A DNA stretch of 37,274 nucleotides from SOIA01 sp964348015. Its GTDB lineage: Bacteria > Acidobacteriota > Aminicenantia > Aminicenantales > Aminicenantaceae. Below the pieces are notes generated by a model. That model ran no database searches and was not told the origin of the DNA. It saw nothing but the letters and a program-made list of their open reading frames with translations. How positions within the stretch are numbered: the first letter of the stretch is position 1; every line of letters starts with the position of its first letter. Below, piece by piece: positions 8,331 to 16,765 of the stretch. Location: the NCBI GenBank assembly GCA_964348015.1, contig CAYGBC010000031.1, positions 1-37,274 on the forward strand. The letters run 5' to 3'. The translations under genes were made by a program, and so were the position numbers.

Positions 8331-8561
8331 TATCCCTCCTCTCTAAAATCTGCCGCGACTCTGAGCATCCTGCTCAAGGCCCGCCTGGCTATTCCTGGTG
8401 GTCGATACTTGAAAAATTTCATGACAAGCACGTACAGACGCCAAGACATATCCTGCAGCACGGAATTATCCTTTCTCAAGACGGAGGTTAAAGAAAACGA
8501 ATCGAGTGTGTGCAATCCTCTTTCCCCAAAAATTCTTGATACCCTCGATCCTTTCTTCCAT
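8330..8561 (-). pseudogene. Possible frameshifted small gene upstream of the 82-aa ORF
   Basis: From ATG 8561 one frame reads MEERIEGIKNFWGKRIAHTR and continues to a stop near FNLRLEKG. The neighbouring frame, open to 8330, carries the better-looking tail (NSVLQDMSWRLYVLVMKFFK then YRPPGIARRALSRM). Removing one G in the AAAGGATAA stretch would join them into one protein of about 76 residues. This is either a degraded gene or a sequencing indel. A 61-residue version starting with TTG at 8515 is the alternative. The family is unknown. Confidence 0.3.
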
Positions 8562-8731
8562 CTTCTTCTTCTTCAAACCTGAATCCCCGACCAACCAGGG
8601 GCTTCATCTCCATAATTTAGTCGATTGAAAGAAGACGAAATTGAATCGAGATTCTCCCCTGAGTGCAAAAATGTCAATTCCTTTGAGAGAAAGAGACGAA
8701 AGAAAAAGCTTTCACTCGAAAGCCCCGGAGT

Positions 8732-9277
8732 CTATTTTGTGTTCTCCACCTCTTCACTCACGATCTTTTTGCTCTTCTTGTCTCTGATAAAAATCGAAAT
8801 TGTCCTGTTGGAGTCTTTATATTTATCCGCATTGATTTCCTTTTTCTTTCCAATCTCGACATCCACCAGGTAAACGCGCCCCGGTTCGACTGTGAATTCC
8901 AGCACGATTTCACCTTCAAGCGAAACAGTCCACCAGGTCACTCCGCTCGTTGGCAAGGCTTTACTCTGGTTTGTGCTCCCGACGACTTTTATGGTGTGCA
9001 CACCCGGGAGCAACTCTATGAAGTCATAGCCTCCAGAGTATCCCGCTGCTTCCTTTATTTCTTTAACTGTCTGTCCGTCGATTTCTGCGATCTCTAATGC
9101 GCGGGCTTCTGCGGCACAAGTCAGAAATCCCACCTCGTTCTTGGCTAAAGCCCGACCCTCATAAGTCCTCAAATTATTACTTCTCAATAGGGTTGCCATC
9201 CGGTACGGGCTGCAGGCAGAGGCAAAAAAGATGATCAAAACCAGAACGGCCGATTTGAATGAGACAAATTTTGTCAA
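8732..9277 (-). CDS. Predicted lipoprotein of unknown function
   Basis: This 181-residue protein has an N-terminal signal: basic MTKFVSFK, hydrophobic AVLVLIIFFASA, then Cys22 in a loose lipobox (ASAC), consistent with a lipoprotein. The mature part is mostly beta-type sequence with a PEGA-like stretch (LPGVHTIKVVG) and a segment like a surface beta-sandwich (EFTVEPGRVYLVDVEIG). It likely faces the periplasm. The start is TTG at 9277, because no in-frame ATG precedes the signal. A mini frame ATG...TGA (MKIERGFL) ends overlapping this TTG. That could be a leader peptide or could indicate a frameshifted true start. It stands alone, with no operon partner. Confidence 0.65.
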   Translation of the reverse strand: MTKFVSFKSAVLVLIIFFASACSPYRMATLLRSNNLRTYEGRALAKNEVGFLTCAAEARALEIAEIDGQTVKEIKEAAGYSGGYDFIELLPGVHTIKVVGSTNQSKALPTSGVTWWTVSLEGEIVLEFTVEPGRVYLVDVEIGKKKEINADKYKDSNRTISIFIRDKKSKKIVSEEVENTK

Positions 9278-9490
9278 AGAAATCCCCGCTCTATCTTCAT
9301 TCTTTTTTATGTATCCCTCCCTGTTTATATACTACTGCAAAGAAAGAGAAAGAGGAAGACTTCAAAAGCGACATAATCCCTAATACCTGGCAAACCTGTC
9401 CTCATCCGCCTCTTTTCAGAACTGATACCTCAAATGGGCAAACTCATCCCTTAACAGGCAGAGTGGACTTTCTAGAAATAAGAGAAGCGC

Positions 9491-9567
9491 TGGCGCGCCT
9501 GGAGAGACTCGAACTCCCGACCCGCTGCTTAGAAGGCAGCTGCTCTATCCGACTGAGCTACAGGCGC
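9491..9567 (-). tRNA. tRNA-Arg (anticodon TCT)
   Basis: A full cloverleaf is present: acceptor GCGCCTG paired with CAGGCGC, D-arm GCTC/GAGC, anticodon stem GCTGC/GCAGC with loop CTTCTAA giving anticodon TCT, and T-arm loop TTCGAGT. Discriminator G and the terminal CCA are encoded in the DNA. It reads AGA codons. It lies 62 nt downstream of tRNA-Pro and is probably cotranscribed with it. Confidence 0.96.
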
Positions 9568-9629
9568 GCATTTCTTCGGAAAAATCAACCTGTATCTATC
9601 GATGAACCGACGTTCTCTTTGTTCATTAA

Positions 9630-9704
9630 TCGGGGAGATCGGATTTGAACCGACGACCTCCTGCTCCCAAGGCAGGCGCGCTAACCAGGCTGCGCTACTC
9701 CCCG
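9630..9704 (-). tRNA. tRNA-Pro (anticodon TGG)
   Basis: Acceptor CGGGGAG pairs with CTCCCCG, followed by discriminator A. The D-arm is GCGC/GCGC with AGCCTGGTTA. The anticodon stem CCTGC/GCAGG has loop CTTGGGA, giving TGG. The T-arm loop is TTCAAAT. The CCA end is not encoded (TTA follows), unlike the neighbouring tRNA-Arg. Confidence 0.96.
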
Positions 9705-9710
9705 GCAATA

Positions 9711-9815
9711 GGAAAAGGGGACAGGCTACTTTTTTGGGAAAGGGGACAGTCCCTGTCTTCCCTCCGGTAGGGACTTAACGGGACAGTCCCAAAAAAGTAG
9801 CCTGTCCCCTTTTCC
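9711..9815. repeat. 105-bp inverted-repeat (REP/MITE-like) element
   Basis: Two arms of 29 bp (9711-9739 and 9787-9815) are perfect inverted copies built around AAAAGGGGACAGGCTACTTT. Inside lie two further small palindromes, both GGGACAGTCCC. The GGGGACAGGCTACTTTTT arm is a type I recognise from dispersed repeats linked to REP-associated transposases. No transposase is present here, so it would be a non-autonomous copy. It separates tRNA-Pro from its predicted promoter. Confidence 0.85.
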
Positions 9816-9826
9816 TGCCCACAATT

Positions 9827-9856
9827 TTTATAGCAAAAACACAAACGTATTGTCAA
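9827..9856 (-). promoter_or_regulatory. Predicted sigma-70 promoter of the tRNA-Pro/tRNA-Arg unit
   Basis: On the minus strand TTGACA (9856-9851), an 18-bp spacer and TATAAA (9832-9827) form a strong housekeeping promoter. The predicted start is near 9820, just before the inverted-repeat element and about 115 nt ahead of tRNA-Pro. It lies immediately after the mutL stop codon. Confidence 0.7.
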
Positions 9857-9858
9857 TT

Positions 9859-11559
9859 TCACTCTCTTTTGAGGCCTCTTTCTATTTCCTTCCTTTCTAT
9901 CTTCACCATGACCGGTCTTCCATGAGGGCAGAGGGACGAATTCGACGTCTTGAAAAGTTGCTCGACAAGATAACTCATCTTCTCTAAAGACAACGGCTGA
10001 CCGGCTTTTACCGCCGTCCTGCAGGCCAGTGTGGCCAGTAAATTCTCCTTTTTGTCTTTGATCTTATCTCCCTTTAAATCCTCCAAAAGAAAGAGGAATA
10101 TCTCTTTGGCTTCCTCCTCTTTGAACAGGTCCGGAAACTCCTTCAAAGAGAGGCTCCGGCCGCTCATGGCCTCCACCCGGAACCCCGCGTCTTCCAACAC
10201 GGATTGATTGTCTTCCAAGCTGAGCAGCTGACTTGGAGAAAGTTCAACGAGCACAGGAAATAAAGCCAGTTTCTGGGGCCATTTCTTTTTTTTGTCGATT
10301 TCCTGGTATTTTTCAAAAAGAATCCTCTCGTGGGCATTATGCTGGTCGATGATGAGAATTCCGTCTTCGGAAGACGCGATAATGTACGCATCCTGGTATT
10401 GACCCAAAATTCGTGGAAAAACTCTCTCCTCTTCCTCCGGAGAGGGGACAAAGTCAGTCCTAACTTTCTGTTTCCTTTCAGGGGTTAAAAAACTCTGCTC
10501 TCTCTTCCCTTCGTCTATCTTCGATACCGCTTTCGCATCCTCAAAAGCTGGATACACCTCTTTGATTCCCTGTTTCTTCAGCATAGCCTTTTGTATGCTG
10601 TGAAGGATGATTTGAAAGAAGGCGTGTGGATCCGTGAACCGAATTTCCGCTTTTGCAGGATGAACATTGATATCCACATCCTCATACGGGCAGGAAAGAA
10701 AAAGGAAAGCCTCAGAAAACCGGTCTTTCTCTAAAAAACCCTTATAAGCGTGATTCAATCCCGCCTGGAGATTTCTGTCTTTAACCAAACGTCGATTCAC
10801 ATAAAAAAGCTGGCGTGTTCGGTCTCGACGCCCTGAAGGAGGAATTGACGCAAACCCGTACACTCGCCTCCCTTCCTCCTCATGATCAACCTCCATCAAG
10901 TGATCCAACAGGGATTTTCCGTAAATCTGAAATATTCTTTCTTTAAGAGTCTTGACAGGAGGATAATCGAAGAGAAGGCGTTTCCCGTGGACCAAAGAAA
11001 ACCTCACCTCAGGATAAGCGAGGGAAACGTGAGTCATGTATTTTGTGATCCAGCTGAGTTCAGCTCTTTCGGATCGGAGAAATTTCTTTCTGGCAGGCAT
11101 GTTAAAGAACAAGTCACGGACTTCAACGGATGTCCCTTTTGGAAAAGCAATGTCCGCGACTTGTGCAACTTCCTCTCCTTCTCGCTCAATCAGCGTTCCT
11201 TTCGCTCTTTTCCCCTCAGAGGTTTTCAGAATTATCCTGGAAACTGCAGAGATACTGGGAAGAGCCTCTCCCCTGAAACCCAAAGTTGCAATCTTATCGA
11301 GATCATTCACTCGGATAATTTTGCTAGTCGAGTGTCTCTCGAAGCACAGAAGGGCATCCTCCTGGTTCATCCCGTGGCCGTTGTCTGTAACTCGAATGAG
11401 CTTTTTTCCCCCCGAATGAAGTTCGGTCTTTATATCATACGCACCGGCGTCCAGGGAGTTCTCCACAAGCTCTTTGACCGCAGAGAACGGCCTTTCGATG
11501 ACTTCACCGGCAGCGATTTTCTGCGACACGTCTGGAGGGAGAAGTGTTATCTTGCGCAT
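9859..11559 (-). CDS. mutL: DNA mismatch repair protein MutL (endonuclease-type)
   Basis: This 566-residue MutL has a GHKL ATPase domain (1-200) with ELVENSLDAGA (30-40), DNGHGM (59-64) and GFRGEALPS (94-102). A transducer domain (about 205-330) contains NVHPAKAEIRF. A variable linker precedes the C-terminal dimerisation domain. The endonuclease motif reads DQHNAHERILFE (405-416), keeping the Asp, His and Glu positions, where most relatives have DQHA. CRTAVKAG (513-520) and CPHGRP (544-549) complete the metal site, so it should nick DNA as in MutH-less bacteria. The start is ATG 11559 (MRKITLLP), which matches the family N terminus. The frame stays open upstream, but that part is unrelated sequence. 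It is the last gene of the rpiB-to-mutL run. Confidence 0.95.
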   Translation of the reverse strand: MRKITLLPPDVSQKIAAGEVIERPFSAVKELVENSLDAGAYDIKTELHSGGKKLIRVTDNGHGMNQEDALLCFERHSTSKIIRVNDLDKIATLGFRGEALPSISAVSRIILKTSEGKRAKGTLIEREGEEVAQVADIAFPKGTSVEVRDLFFNMPARKKFLRSERAELSWITKYMTHVSLAYPEVRFSLVHGKRLLFDYPPVKTLKERIFQIYGKSLLDHLMEVDHEEEGRRVYGFASIPPSGRRDRTRQLFYVNRRLVKDRNLQAGLNHAYKGFLEKDRFSEAFLFLSCPYEDVDINVHPAKAEIRFTDPHAFFQIILHSIQKAMLKKQGIKEVYPAFEDAKAVSKIDEGKREQSFLTPERKQKVRTDFVPSPEEEERVFPRILGQYQDAYIIASSEDGILIIDQHNAHERILFEKYQEIDKKKKWPQKLALFPVLVELSPSQLLSLEDNQSVLEDAGFRVEAMSGRSLSLKEFPDLFKEEEAKEIFLFLLEDLKGDKIKDKKENLLATLACRTAVKAGQPLSLEKMSYLVEQLFKTSNSSLCPHGRPVMVKIERKEIERGLKRE

Positions 11560-11675
11560 AGGATCTATTTTATCCTCTATCCTTCCCGGTTTCCAATAAA
11601 AACCAGCAGAATAACACAGAAAAAAAGCAGTTTGTTCAACAGCAATATTCCCAAGCCATAAATATCCTGAAATTT

Positions 11676-12263
11676 CTATTTGGCTGAAACAAAAGGATTG
11701 TTCTTGAGATAAGCCCGCCACAACCTCTCTCGGCCTTCTCTGATACCGATCCGCGGTCGCCAGAGCAGCGCTCCTTCTCTCGTTTCTCCTTTCTGCTCCT
11801 CCCTAATGAAAAGTGGGGACTTGGGAGAAGAGACCAACAGACCGTTCAGGTCCAGGTCAATTTCCATTGACTGACTTAACTTGGCTGGCCCCGAACACAG
11901 GTTCATAATCGCATCGGTCCTGCGTCTTTTTTTCATCAGTGAAATCCCTTGAAGAGGCTCCAGAGCCCGGATCAGAATAGCCGCAGGGAAACCTTTCTTT
12001 TCAGTGACCACGTTGAGCAGATGATGCATTCCATATGTCAGGTGAACAAAAGACCTGGCCGGGGGACCATAAAGCCTTTCACTCCTCTTTGTCCGCCCTG
12101 CGTGGGCATAGGAAGCGGGATCATCCTCTCCGCAGTAGGCCTCGGCCTCTATGATTATGCCTGATGTCTCGCCGCCTTCAGAAATCCGGACGAGAACCTT
12201 GCCGATGAGATCTTTGAGGACCTCACGAGTCGGGCGCGCATAGAAGGAAACCGGGAGTATCAT
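11676..12263 (-). CDS. 3-methyladenine/alkyladenine DNA glycosylase (Mpg/AAG family)
   Basis: This 195-residue protein spans the whole single-domain Pur_DNA_glyco family. Visible motifs are LIGKVLV near the start, IIEAEAYCGEDDPASYAHAG with the catalytic Glu of the E-A-Y segment, GRTKRSERLYGPP, and YGMHHLLNVV. It removes alkylated purines to start base excision repair. The frame extends to TTG 12272, but ATG 12263 gives the family-like start MILPVSFYARP. Neither has a clear ribosome site. It sits between mtaB and mutL, so two DNA repair genes share the operon end. Confidence 0.9.
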   Translation of the reverse strand: MILPVSFYARPTREVLKDLIGKVLVRISEGGETSGIIIEAEAYCGEDDPASYAHAGRTKRSERLYGPPARSFVHLTYGMHHLLNVVTEKKGFPAAILIRALEPLQGISLMKKRRRTDAIMNLCSGPAKLSQSMEIDLDLNGLLVSSPKSPLFIREEQKGETREGALLWRPRIGIREGRERLWRAYLKNNPFVSAK

Positions 12264-12290
12264 TCGAATCAAAGTCTGAATTCTGGGATT

Positions 12291-13538
12291 TTATCGGTTA
12301 ACGACTTGGCCCTTTGTCCCCCGTTCATCCACCTCTGTGATTCTCACTCTCACCTCCTCTTTTTCATCCTGGGAGGAAGAGGGGACGCTCACTCTGAGAT
12401 AATTTGAGGTTAAAACTTCATCTTGAGTCTTTCCTTTCCTGATCACAACTGCATTGCAATCTTTTCCCAAAAAAAGGCGCCGGAAACCTGTATTCTTCTC
12501 CCTGGACAGGTTTCTCAGAAGCGTGGCTCTTTCCTTTTTCAGCCTGCTGTTCACCTGCGGCAGGGATGCGGCTGCTGTTCCGGGCCGGGGGGAATAGGAA
12601 AACACATGAAAATAGGTCAAGGGAGACTGCTCTAAAAAATGAGTGGTCTGCGCGAAATCCTCATCCGATTCTTCAGGGAACCCGACAATTATATCGGCCC
12701 CCAGTGAGGCCCAAGGTGATTTCTCCCGCAAAAAGGAAAGCATCCCCCGATAATCTTCCACGTTTATCTTCCTGCCCATACGGCGCAAAATCCGATCCGC
12801 GCCGCTCTGAAGAGAAAGGTGAAAATGAGGACAAATCTTCTCGCATGCCGTGATGAACTCCATCAGAGGAGGATCCAAGAGGCGGGGATCGAGTGAGCTC
12901 AGCCTGACTCTTGAAAGTTCCTCTCTCTTTGTGATCTCACGGAGAAGCTCGAGAAGAGAGCTTCGGGGCTTAAGGTCAAGACCATAAGAGCTGAGATGAA
13001 TGCCTGTCAGCACGATCTCCTTGAAGCCTTGAGCTGTGAGTTCGCTGACTCGAGAGAGGATCTCTTTCCTCCCGGCGCTCACGCTGTGTCCTCTCACACG
13101 GGGGATGATGCAAAAGGTGCACTTGAAATCGCATCCATCCTGGACTTTGACCAATGCACGCGACCGGAAAGCCACAGTGGACTCAACAGCGGCCGGGTTT
13201 GCCAGGGAAAGAATCTCTCCCGCGAGGACTTTTTTTTCGGCGTTGCTGAAAACTTTCCAGACCTGAGGCATGTTTTTCAGTTCTTCAGGCGTCCTCTCGG
13301 CATAACATCCGGTGACGATCAGTTTGGCAGCCGGATTCAGGCGGGATATTCTTCTAATGAAGCGTCTTGTGTCGCTGTCGGCGCGGTTGGTCAGCGTGCA
13401 GGAGTTGATCACGACCAAATCGCTCTGCAAATAATCCTTTTCAAACCTCAATCCCTTTTTCTGGAGTGCATCCGTCCACCAGAAAGCCTCGGCTTGGTTG
13501 ACGCGACAGCCAAAAGTCTGGATTGAAAAAGAGGTCAT
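12291..13538 (-). CDS. mtaB: tRNA t6A37 methylthiotransferase MtaB
   Basis: This is a 415-residue radical-SAM methylthiotransferase. The N-terminal UPF0004 domain holds the three auxiliary-cluster cysteines Cys11 (TFGCRVNQ), Cys47 (SCTLTNRA) and Cys78 (TGCYAER). The radical-SAM motif CDFKCTFC supplies Cys136, Cys140 and Cys143. A TRAM-like C-terminal end follows (VRVRITEVDERGTKGQVV). The SCTLTNRAD context fits MtaB, which makes ms2t6A in tRNAs reading ANN codons, rather than MiaB or RimO. Its ATG overlaps the purE stop by 4 nt. Confidence 0.9.
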   Translation of the reverse strand: MTSFSIQTFGCRVNQAEAFWWTDALQKKGLRFEKDYLQSDLVVINSCTLTNRADSDTRRFIRRISRLNPAAKLIVTGCYAERTPEELKNMPQVWKVFSNAEKKVLAGEILSLANPAAVESTVAFRSRALVKVQDGCDFKCTFCIIPRVRGHSVSAGRKEILSRVSELTAQGFKEIVLTGIHLSSYGLDLKPRSSLLELLREITKREELSRVRLSSLDPRLLDPPLMEFITACEKICPHFHLSLQSGADRILRRMGRKINVEDYRGMLSFLREKSPWASLGADIIVGFPEESDEDFAQTTHFLEQSPLTYFHVFSYSPRPGTAAASLPQVNSRLKKERATLLRNLSREKNTGFRRLFLGKDCNAVVIRKGKTQDEVLTSNYLRVSVPSSSQDEKEEVRVRITEVDERGTKGQVVNR

Positions 13539-14026
13539 ATTTTCTCCTGGATCTTTTGAGATTTGTTTTTAACCTCGGAAGCCATCTTCTCCCTGTATTC
13601 CTTATACTTTGCTCTCAAAGAAGGCTCCTCCAGGCCTAATATCTGAACAGCCAGGAGTGCGGCATTTGCCGCGCCGGATTTTCCCAGGCCCATGGTCGCC
13701 ACCGGAATCCCTTTGGGCATCTGCACGGTGGAGAGAAGAGCATCCAGTCCGCTCAGCTCAGAGTCCCCGACAGGAACTCCTATGACAGGATAAACTGTGT
13801 GGGAAGCCACAACTCCTGCCAAGTGAGCCGCCTTACCAGCCACGGCGATAAAAACCTCTGCACCCTCTTTCTCGCAAGATTGGATGAGTTTGATCGTCCT
13901 TTCCGGAGACCGATGGGCAGAAGTCACCTCCAACGTGAAAGGGACCTGGAATTCTTTGAATATATCTAAGGCATCCTTGACGACCTCAAAATCCGAATCA
14001 CTTCCGATAAAAACAGCCACCTTCAT
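13535..14026 (-). CDS. purE: 5-(carboxyamino)imidazole ribonucleotide mutase PurE
   Basis: This 163-residue PurE has the N-terminal nucleotide loop GSDSDFEVV, the SAHRSPERT active-site segment, the AGKAAHLAGVVASHTVYPVIGVPV stretch and LSTVQMPKGIPVATMGLGKSGAANAALLA. It interconverts N5-CAIR and CAIR in de novo purine synthesis. The SAHR form suggests a class I mutase that would need PurK, which is not in this window. A class II carboxylase cannot be excluded by eye. It overlaps purD and mtaB by 4 nt each. Confidence 0.93.
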   Translation of the reverse strand: MKVAVFIGSDSDFEVVKDALDIFKEFQVPFTLEVTSAHRSPERTIKLIQSCEKEGAEVFIAVAGKAAHLAGVVASHTVYPVIGVPVGDSELSGLDALLSTVQMPKGIPVATMGLGKSGAANAALLAVQILGLEEPSLRAKYKEYREKMASEVKNKSQKIQEKI

Positions 14027-15303
14027 TGTCCTTCCTCCTTTACGGCACCGATATCCTTCCGAAAATGCATGCCCTGAAAGGATATTCCAGGGATGGCCGT
14101 GTATATCTTCTTTAAAGTCTTCGAAAGATCTTCTTCTGAAGCACAGACTCCCAACACTCTTCCTCCATTTGTGTAATATTCGCCGTCTTGGTACCTGGTC
14201 CCCGCATGAAAGACTGTGACTCCGGGTATTTTTGATGTCTCCTCGAGTCCTTCAATCTTCTTTCCCTTCTCATAATCCTCCGGGTACCCCCCTGAAGCCA
14301 AAACCACACACGCGGAGGTATTAGGGCTCCATTCTATCTGTTTCTCTCCCGCGTTCTCTTCCACTACGGAAAGAAGGATATCAATAAAGTCACTCTTCAT
14401 CCTCAAAACCTGAGGCTGCGTTTCCGGGTCTCCAAACCGGCAGTTGTACTCCAAAACTTTGGGCCCCTCTTCAGTGAGCATCAATCCCACGTACAGCACT
14501 CCTTTATATTTCCTTCCTTCTTCACGCATGTGAGCCACTGATGGAAGAACGATCGATTCCATGATCTGGGAAAAGAGATTCTCATCGATAAAGGGAGATG
14601 GGGAAATCGCTCCCATTCCCCCCGTGTTCGGGCCCTTATCTCCTTCATACACAGCTTTGTGGTCCATGGTGGTCACAAGAGGAAGAATATGCGTTCCATC
14701 CGAAAGGACTATGAACGATGTCTCCCTTCCCCTCAAGAACTCCTCCACAAGAACTCGCTTGCCCGAGTCGCCGAATTTTTTCTCCACCATGATCAGGTTG
14801 ATCGCCGCATCAGCTTCCTTTCTATCCTGACAGACAATGGCTCCCTTTCCAGCAGCCAGTCCGTCGGCTTTGATGACCAGTGGGAACGGGAATCGTCCAG
14901 AGTTAAGGACCTCTACAGCCTTCTCAGGAGAATCTGCGATTAGGGCCTGGGCAGTCGGTATGTGATGACGCTCCAAAAACTGTTTGGCAAACACTTTGCT
15001 GCCTTCCAGCTCGGCTGTTTTCTGATCGGGTCCGAATATCTTTAAACCTCTCGATTCAAACTCATCGACTATCCCGAGCGTGAGCGGGAGCTCAGGCCCG
15101 ACGACTGTCAAATCGATCCTTTCTTTTTCTGCAAAATCCGCCAGCGCTTTGATATCCTCAGCCGCAACGGGGACGTTCTCGGCAATGTCCATCGTGCCCG
15201 GATTTCCAGGCACACAAAAGAGTTTTTCCAGCTGAGAGCTTTGCGCCAATTTCCAGGCTAAAGCATGCTCTCTTCCTCCTGAACCAATCACGAGTAACTT
15301 CAT
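14023..15303 (-). CDS. purD: Phosphoribosylamine-glycine ligase PurD
   Basis: This 426-residue GARS enzyme has the order N domain (MKLLVIGSGGREHALAWKL), ATP-grasp domain (about 100-330; KADGLAAGKGAIV, EEFLRGRETSF, NTGGMGAISPSP, LEYNCRFGDPETQ) and C domain (VVLASGGYPEDYEKG). It joins phosphoribosylamine to glycine, the second step of purine synthesis. The glycine-producing hydroxymethyltransferase is encoded 11 nt upstream, a sensible pairing. Its stop overlaps the purE start. Confidence 0.97.
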   Translation of the reverse strand: MKLLVIGSGGREHALAWKLAQSSQLEKLFCVPGNPGTMDIAENVPVAAEDIKALADFAEKERIDLTVVGPELPLTLGIVDEFESRGLKIFGPDQKTAELEGSKVFAKQFLERHHIPTAQALIADSPEKAVEVLNSGRFPFPLVIKADGLAAGKGAIVCQDRKEADAAINLIMVEKKFGDSGKRVLVEEFLRGRETSFIVLSDGTHILPLVTTMDHKAVYEGDKGPNTGGMGAISPSPFIDENLFSQIMESIVLPSVAHMREEGRKYKGVLYVGLMLTEEGPKVLEYNCRFGDPETQPQVLRMKSDFIDILLSVVEENAGEKQIEWSPNTSACVVLASGGYPEDYEKGKKIEGLEETSKIPGVTVFHAGTRYQDGEYYTNGGRVLGVCASEEDLSKTLKKIYTAIPGISFQGMHFRKDIGAVKEEGQ

Positions 15304-15314
15304 TTCACGTTCCT

Positions 15315-16751
15315 TTACATGTTTCTCTCCAGGTTCTCCCTGAGCATATCCACAAAATCAGTAGAGGCACACACACTCTTCAGTATTTTTGCGGCAAGAG
15401 GAATAGCCTCCTTTGGAGGAAGGCAGAACTTCATCTCGAGAAAATCCCTGCGGAATTTCTTCACATCATCTTTGACATTCTTATTCTGAATGACGACGTC
15501 AGCGATCAAACCTGACAGCACATCAAAATCTTTCTCCTTCATTCCAAAGCGGGTCATCTCCTGGACACCCATCCGGATCCCGCTCGACTCGAGGAATGTC
15601 TCATCATCAGGGAGAGCCTGGTAATTCGTCACAATGTTGTTCTCTTCGAGACGGCGGGCAATCTCCTGTCCGAGGCCGTAATCTCTCACCCGCATCAGGA
15701 CTTGATGGGTTTCCGTAAACCCGTCCTTTTCGTCTCCTTCAACTTGAATCCCCTTATCTTTCAAAAACCGGGCAAAAGCTTTGGCATTTTTTCTGACCTG
15801 TACCTGGTATTCCTCTTTGAACTCATTCATCTCATACGCGGCCATCAGTAGGGCGAGAAGGGTGCCCAAGTGGTGGTTACTCGTCGATCCGGGAAAAGCG
15901 CGGCCTTTGATATCCAGCCAGAGTTTTCGGTGCGGACTTCCTTTGGGAAAATTTCCCGCGATAACTCCCCGCTGAGGCCCGAAAAACGTTTTGTGCGTGC
16001 TTCCTGTGATCACGTCCGCACCTTCCTCGAGAGGAGTCTGAAATGCCCCGTAGAGCCCCAGGACATGAGCCATATCATACATGATCACCGGACGCACCCC
16101 CCAGTCCTCGATCAAATCCGACACGAACTTCACAGGTTCCTGAGTGATGAACATGCTCTTTCCAAAAATTATGAGCTCAGGCTTATGGTGTTCGATGAGT
16201 TCACCCAGTTTATCCACATCGATTTTATAAGGATTTTCCTCTTTAACGGGAAAATTGATGACATTTTCCTTCCCTGTTTCAGGGTCTTCGGCCACAAAGT
16301 TGAACAAAGCGCCCATGGGCTGGGAGCTGAGATGCCCCCCCTTGGTCAACGCGTTGTTCATGACCAGCCTCATCTTCCGCATTGGCTGTCCCTCGGGACG
16401 ATCGCGGTTGAGAAAGCGCACCATACCTTTGAACACGACTTCGTTCGCCATCTGGCCGCTGATCGTCCTGAGCTCGACCTCGGTACAGTTAAAAAAGGAA
16501 GCGAGTTCATGTTGGGCCTCCTCTTCAACCTCTCTAATGAAGTCCGTTCCTTGATAAAAATAAATCTCTTCGCCTTTCATGGTCCTGTGTTCCGCGTACC
16601 GGCCCGAAGGATCAGAGATCTCACACATTTTCACCAGAAGAGAAGGGGTTGTTTCGGAAGGGATGAGGTTGAAAGATTCGCGCTGCCTCCACTGATTGTT
16701 CTCTAATATTTTATCGGACAAAGATTGAATCTTCTCATGAAGCGCTGACAT
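15315..16751 (-). CDS. Divergent serine/glycine hydroxymethyltransferase
   Basis: This is a 478-residue PLP fold-type I enzyme. The lysine motif GSTHKTFFGPQRG and the preceding VIMYDMAHVLGLYGAF (pyridoxal-binding Asp and His) place it in the SHMT family. NLIPSETTPS and SGQMANEVV match the canonical NLIPSEN and SGxQAN segments loosely. Typical bacterial GlyA reads ...GPRGG and has a different N-terminal third. This one is about 60 residues longer and looks nearer to archaeal-type or candidate-phylum enzymes. It probably makes glycine and a one-carbon unit for the purD/purE steps downstream. The start is ATG 16751 with AGGAG nine bases upstream. The frame runs on to TTG 16769, overlapping rpiB. 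Confidence 0.85.
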   Translation of the reverse strand: MSALHEKIQSLSDKILENNQWRQRESFNLIPSETTPSLLVKMCEISDPSGRYAEHRTMKGEEIYFYQGTDFIREVEEEAQHELASFFNCTEVELRTISGQMANEVVFKGMVRFLNRDRPEGQPMRKMRLVMNNALTKGGHLSSQPMGALFNFVAEDPETGKENVINFPVKEENPYKIDVDKLGELIEHHKPELIIFGKSMFITQEPVKFVSDLIEDWGVRPVIMYDMAHVLGLYGAFQTPLEEGADVITGSTHKTFFGPQRGVIAGNFPKGSPHRKLWLDIKGRAFPGSTSNHHLGTLLALLMAAYEMNEFKEEYQVQVRKNAKAFARFLKDKGIQVEGDEKDGFTETHQVLMRVRDYGLGQEIARRLEENNIVTNYQALPDDETFLESSGIRMGVQEMTRFGMKEKDFDVLSGLIADVVIQNKNVKDDVKKFRRDFLEMKFCLPPKEAIPLAAKILKSVCASTDFVDMLRENLERNM

Positions 16752-16765
16752 TTTCCTTTCTCCTC

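Noticed and set aside
8052..8582. Plus-strand open frame of 176 codons
   Set aside because: It is antisense to the better minus-strand small genes, with low-complexity Ser/Leu/Arg content.
9259..9648. Plus-strand open frame of 129 codons
   Set aside because: It lies across tRNA-Arg and part of tRNA-Pro on the opposite strand.
11560..11721. Upstream extension of mutL
   Set aside because: The family N terminus is MRKITLLP at 11559. The extra 54 residues resemble no MutL and overlap the glycosylase gene.
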